Positions 60,130 through 64,000 of a stretch of 64,000 bases of DNA are shown in pieces. Each line of letters starts with the position of its first letter. Position 1 is the first letter of the stretch. Origin of the DNA: Callorhinus ursinus (lineage: Eukaryota; Chordata; Mammalia; Carnivora; Otariidae); the NCBI RefSeq assembly GCF_003265705.1, contig NW_020312775.1, forward strand, positions 5,536,822 through 5,600,821, given 5' to 3'. The notes under the pieces were generated by a model. That model saw only the letters and a program-made list of their open reading frames with translations. It had not been told where the DNA came from and ran no database searches. The position numbers and the translations under genes are program-made.

Positions 60130-61700
60130 CCAAACACACCTCATCCATTTATAAAAGCTATTGTTAGGGACTTCTGCTTCTGGACATAAAGGAGTAACTT
60201 GTACTAGGCCTGCTCTCCATCTGTAAACAACTAGAAAATTGGACAAAATATATGAAACAACTGTTTTCAAACATTGGACAACCAGCAGCACAGGGCTGTG
60301 ATCCCTGAAAAAAATGAAACAAACTAAGTAAGCCCTACAGTCAACCCAAAGTGTATATGAAGGCACTTTCCACATTATAGTTCAGGAAGGGGGAAATTAT
60401 GCAGAGTACTGCAGTCTCACAGAGCTAAAGAAAGAGAAATGGTATCAACCACACTTCAATTACAAACAGAAAGAGAGAGAGGTGGGAAATGAGGGAGACT
60501 GAAGCAGCTTAGATTTATGGGGCACAGTACCAGAGAAAAGCAATCCCCACAGAAAAATAGTTCCAAACATCCACAGTGCAGCCTCCTTGAGTTTTTGCCT
60601 GACTACTAATCTGCACATGCATAGGGGAGACTTGATGAGGATGAGCCTAGAACACTATCAGAGAAAGAATGACTACCAGAAAAGAACAAACTTAACACCT
60701 ACCAGAGATCACACAAGGCGGAGACATTCTGATCAGCCAAAGTGCAGAGACTTCCTTGAGTATTCAGACCAGAGAAAGCCCAATGAACCCCAAACAGGAT
60801 AAACATAAAAATAACCCTGAGGTACATAATTACATTGTTGAAAACCAATGATAAAGAATAAAATCCTAATAGTAGCCAGAGAAAAAGACATGTTACACAA
60901 AGGGGAACAAGGTTATTGATTTTATTTTAGTTTATTTTTAGAGAGAGAGCGAGCAAGCACACATGAGCGGGAAGGGGCAGAGGGAGAGCGAGGGGGAATC
61001 TCAAGCAGACTCTGCATTGAGCGCGGAGCCCAATGCAGGGCTCAATCCCAGGACACTGAAATCAGGACCTGAGCCAAAACCAAGAGTCAGAGGTTTAACC
61101 AACTGTGCCACCCAGGCACCCAAAGAGGAACAGAGTTGAAAATGATTGTTGACTTCTCATCAGAAACAGTGGAAGCCATAAAAAAATATTTAAACTGCTA
61201 AAAGAAAACCAGAAAAAAACCCTGTCATTTTAGAATTCTGAATCACATAAAAATATCCTTCAAAAATAAAGGTAAAATAACTAATAGACAAATATAATCT
61301 GAAATAATCCAGCTGAAGAAAACTTGCACTACAAGAAATGTTTAAAGGTAGCTCTTCAGGCTAAAGGAAACTGATATGAGATAGAAATTCAGATCTATAT
61401 AAAGGAATAAAGAGTGCCAGAATTTTATGTGAAATAAAGTATGAGAATAGATACACTATTTTTAGTTTATTTTCCTTAAAATATATTTGATCCTTTAAAG
61501 AAAAAAGGACACAATGTATGGTCAGACCTATATATATGTAAAGTAATATATATGATAATAACACAAAAGATGATGGAAAAGGATATAACTATGCTATTGT
61601 AAGGTTCTTATATAGGAAATATATAATATTAAAGTTGTCATAGTTGCATATTGTAAACCCTACTGAAAACTAAAATAAACAGACATATTTAATAAGTCAA
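60130..61700 (+). mobile_element. Old L1M/HAL1-type fragment, split by a Can-SINE
   Basis: GGACTTCTGCTTCTGGACAT, a CTAGAAAATTGGACAAAATA block, GAACCCCAAACAGGATAAAC and AAACCAATGATAAAGAATAA, then after the SINE a TTCTCATCAGAAACAGTGGA block and AAAATATCCTTCAAAAATAA match the 5' part and ORF1-spacer region of old L1 or half-L1 elements. No open frame remains beyond chance. The right border is approximate. Confidence 0.65.
60910..61121 (-). mobile_element. Can-SINE, reverse, older subtype
   Basis: GCCAAAACCAAGAGTCAGAG and reverse head CTGTGCCACCCAGGCACCC. The duplication AAAGGGGAACA / AAAGAGGAACA lies at 60899-60909 and 61122-61132. Confidence 0.94.
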
Positions 61701-61834
61701 GAAAGGAGACAAAATGGAATAGTTAAAAAAAAATAACCCAAAAGAAGGCAGGAATAAAGATAAAAAAAACAAAGGACAGATGGAATAGATAGAAAATAAG
61801 CAACAAGTTTGTAGACATAAACACAGTCATCAGA

Positions 61835-62231
61835 CAGGATTTGGAAAAGTGGTCCTTACAAATATAATTACATTAAGCATCTCAAAATGTTATCATCCTG
61901 TTTTATTCAGCTGAGTAGGACATCCACTGCAAAGGGTCCTTATAAAAGGTACACAGGAGAATCACACCGGAAAAAGGAAGAGACCATGTGAAGTGGGAAC
62001 AAGAGATTAGAATAATTTAGCCACAAGCCAGGGAATGTCTGGAGCTACCAGAAGCTGAAAGTCGCAAGGACAGAGTCCCTCCCTAGGGCTTTGGTAGGGA
62101 GTATAACCTTACAAGTACCTTGATTTCAGATTTTTTTTTAACCTCTAGAACTGTGAGACAGTAAGTTTCTGTTGTTTTAAGCCACCAAGGTTGTGATAAT
62201 TTATTATGGCAGCCCTAGGAAACTAATACAG
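61835..62231 (+). mobile_element. MLT1-type (MaLR) LTR
   Basis: AAATATAATTACATTAAGCA, GTCCTTATAAAAGGTACACA, AGAGACCATGTGAAG, a CCACAAGCCAGGGAATGTCT block, AGAACTGTGAGACAGTAAGT, TTCTGTTGTTTTAAGCCACC and AGGAAACTAATACAG follow this ancient non-coding LTR in order. No internal region adjoins; it is a solo LTR lacking some of its 5' end. Confidence 0.75.
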
Positions 62232-63261
62232 TCACATAGGTGAGAGTTTCTCTGAAGTCTATATATTAAAGAAAATCTGTTATATCATATGATTGGACCC
62301 ATTTATACTCCTCAGGGCAGAAAATGAGTTTCAGGTACCTGGTACTATCAGACTATTTCTGAGGGGGGTAGGCAATTTAGTTAGTGTAAAATGGCATTTC
62401 ATTATTTCAATGTTCCAAATGGAGTTGAACTGGTCTGGGCATCTAAACTACTGGACTTCTAACATCCCTGCCAACTCAAAATGTCTATATTTCCATGATT
62501 TTTCACTTATCCTTTCAATACACCTTTATTGAGTGCCTACTCTGTGTCAGCCAGGCAATGTGAATAGCACTAAGGACACACATATGAAAAACTTACTGTT
62601 TCTGTGTTTCTACACCAACACAACTGTCTTACATCACCAGCTTTCCCCTATATCCCCACAATACTTAAATATTTACTGTGAACTATACTATCTTTTGATA
62701 CATTGTGTTATGTTATTTAAGTTCTTAGAAAACACCATATACAGAGATGCACACACATATATACCTACACATGTATAATATTTCTCTGAACTACACTGTA
62801 AATTTGGTGTGCATGAGATTCCATTTCTATCATACTACTTTTATAGTGGCGAATTCAGTGTTTTTCATATGAAAGTTCAGTAAATCTTTTCTAAAATTAG
62901 TCAAATGCACAAAATGATCCATGCACAAAATATACCTCAAGCCATACTCCCCCAATGGGGGATGGGATAATTTTTGCTCTGAATTATCTACTTTCTTATA
63001 TATTTACTTTTCTGACAAAGAAGGTAATTTATGGTATAGCTGGTAAAGACTAAGGTTTCTAGTCAAAGAACAAAGATGATTTCAGTAAGGTATTAAATGC
63101 CTTATGTCAGGGATAGGTTGGAGGTAGAGAAAAATAAAATCCTGAGATATTAATTTCAATTATTATAATGTTCTCAGTCCCAATAACCCATCCTTAAGCA
63201 AAGCACAGCTTGATAAGTAGAGGAATGTAACAGAAAAATAAAAAAGATGCATCTTGACACA
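62232..63261. other. Unique sequence with an L2 trace
   Basis: About 62515-62620 (ATACACCTTTATTGAGTGCC, then CAGCCAGGCAATGTGAATAG) is a reverse L2 3' end. The rest shows no gene or repeat. Confidence 0.55.
62515..62620 (-). mobile_element. L2 3' end, reverse
   Basis: TTTATTGAGTGCCTACTCTG, then TCAGCCAGGCAATGTGAATA and CACTAAGGACACAC, the reverse of the L2 tail. Confidence 0.65.
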
Positions 63262-63475
63262 GCATAAAGACCAGGGATTTTGGTATCACACCTAGCTCTG
63301 ACTCCTGATTCCATTCCACAAATTCTGAGACTTCAGGCAAGTTACTTTGTCACTTTAAGCTTCAGTTTCTTCATCTCTAAGGGGGCAAGAATTCGATCTA
63401 CCTTATAGAGTTGTGAGGATTAAATGAGGTAAAGATAAATGTCTGATAAATAAGTACTCAAATATTCAAGTTATT
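63262..63475 (+). mobile_element. MIR, forward
   Basis: TCACACCTAGCTCTGACTCC, TTCAGGCAAGTTACTTTGTC, AGCTTCAGTTTCTTCATCTC and GAGTTGTGAGGATTAAATGA follow the MIR consensus closely. Confidence 0.85.
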
Positions 63476-63539
63476 TTCTAACTTCCCTAATAAAAATGGA
63501 ACATAAAAGATATGAATGAGAGTTGGCAATTTAGTAGTA

Positions 63540-63745
63540 ATTATCAAAAATGTTCAAATAGGTATACTTTCTGACCCAGAAATTTTGCTTCTTCTAAAAG
63601 GGAAAAAATTAAACAAGTTCCCAAGACTGCATAAATAAGGATGTTTATTTTAGAATTACAATGGTTAAAAATTGAAAACAATCTAAATGTTTTCAATAGT
63701 GAAATGGTTAAATATATTATTATATATCCACATAATGCATGACAT
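63540..63745 (+). mobile_element. Old L1M ORF2 fragment
   Basis: CTGACCCAGAAATTTTGCTT, AATAAGGATGTTTATTTTAG, AAAAATTGAAAACAATCTAA and a final TATATATCCACATAATGCAT follow the ORF2 C-terminal region of an old L1. The overlapping reverse frame at 63544-63840 is a shadow. Confidence 0.65.
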
Positions 63746-64000
63746 GTTTTCAAAGAGGAGAAGGAGAAGGGACTTTCACTCTGCTCTCTGGAAGGGAACA
63801 GTATTGGTGAGACTTTTAATCCTCCTCTCCAAGCCCTCACATTTTCCTTCCCCTGGAAAAACAGATTTATCTAGTTAATGCAATTCCTGGGACTCTGTCA
63901 CTCATTAAGCCTCCATTCTCCATGGGGCAAGGTTATTATTGTTAAACGTCACTGCTCATGAACTGACTCATACCTTATTTCTTTCTCCTCTTCTCTTGGA
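63746..64000. other. Unique sequence to window end
   Basis: No gene or repeat recognised. Confidence 0.45.

Overview
The window reads as mammalian nuclear DNA from a carnivoran. Its commonest repeat is a tRNA-Lys-derived Can-SINE of about 180-200 bp: head GGGCGCCTGGGTGGCTCAGT, a pyrimidine-rich middle, an AAATAAATAAAATCTTT tail. I count 26 copies. The sub-type with TCAGGTCATGATCCCAGGGT and GCTCCCTGCTCAGC fits, from memory, a non-canid caniform (bear, seal, mustelid or panda). That last step is inference. There are no bacterial-type operons, no CRISPR, no functional tRNA or rRNA gene and no long intact reading frame. Almost every ORF of 60 codons or more is a fragment of LINE-1 (L1), a SINE shadow or noise in AT-rich DNA. 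The window is probably intergenic or intronic.

Layout. 1-5.3 kb: the 3' part of a decayed forward L1 carrying four SINEs. 5.3-15.8 kb: AT-rich DNA with SINE, MIR and L2 copies. 15.8-16.1 kb: a short reverse L1 3' end. 16.1-21.2 kb: mostly unique. 21.2-26.8 kb: two L1s head to head, the second internally deleted and itself holding a SINE and a younger L1 3' end. 26.8-32.3 kb: mostly unique, with a retroposed segment of unknown origin at 29.9-30.3 kb. 32.3-38.05 kb: a reverse L1 with its 5'UTR but without its 3' end, holding a forward L1 3' fragment. 38-44.8 kb: unique DNA, SINEs, an old reverse L1M and an L2. 44.9-51.7 kb: a nearly full-length, dead forward L1 whose 5'UTR has a 47-bp tandem repeat. 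51.7-57.1 kb: unique DNA and an LTR-like segment. 57.2-58.4 kb: an old L1M end interrupted by a hAT element and a SINE. 58.4-60.1 kb: unique DNA with two exon-like blocks on the minus strand. 60.1-62.2 kb: an L1M/HAL1-type fragment and an MLT1-type LTR. 62.2-64 kb: unique DNA, MIR, L2 and L1M traces.

The strongest hint of a host gene is a pair of minus-strand exon candidates (59562-59648 and 59297-59419). Each is a multiple of three long, both have matching phase 1, acceptors and donors look good, and the join gives an open frame ending in a hydrophobic segment. I do not recognise the protein. The transposons do not work together: each is a separate, dead insertion, and nesting gives relative ages (L1M and MIR oldest, then the larger L1s, then Can-SINEs and the youngest L1 3' ends). 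I found no convincing undescribed system.
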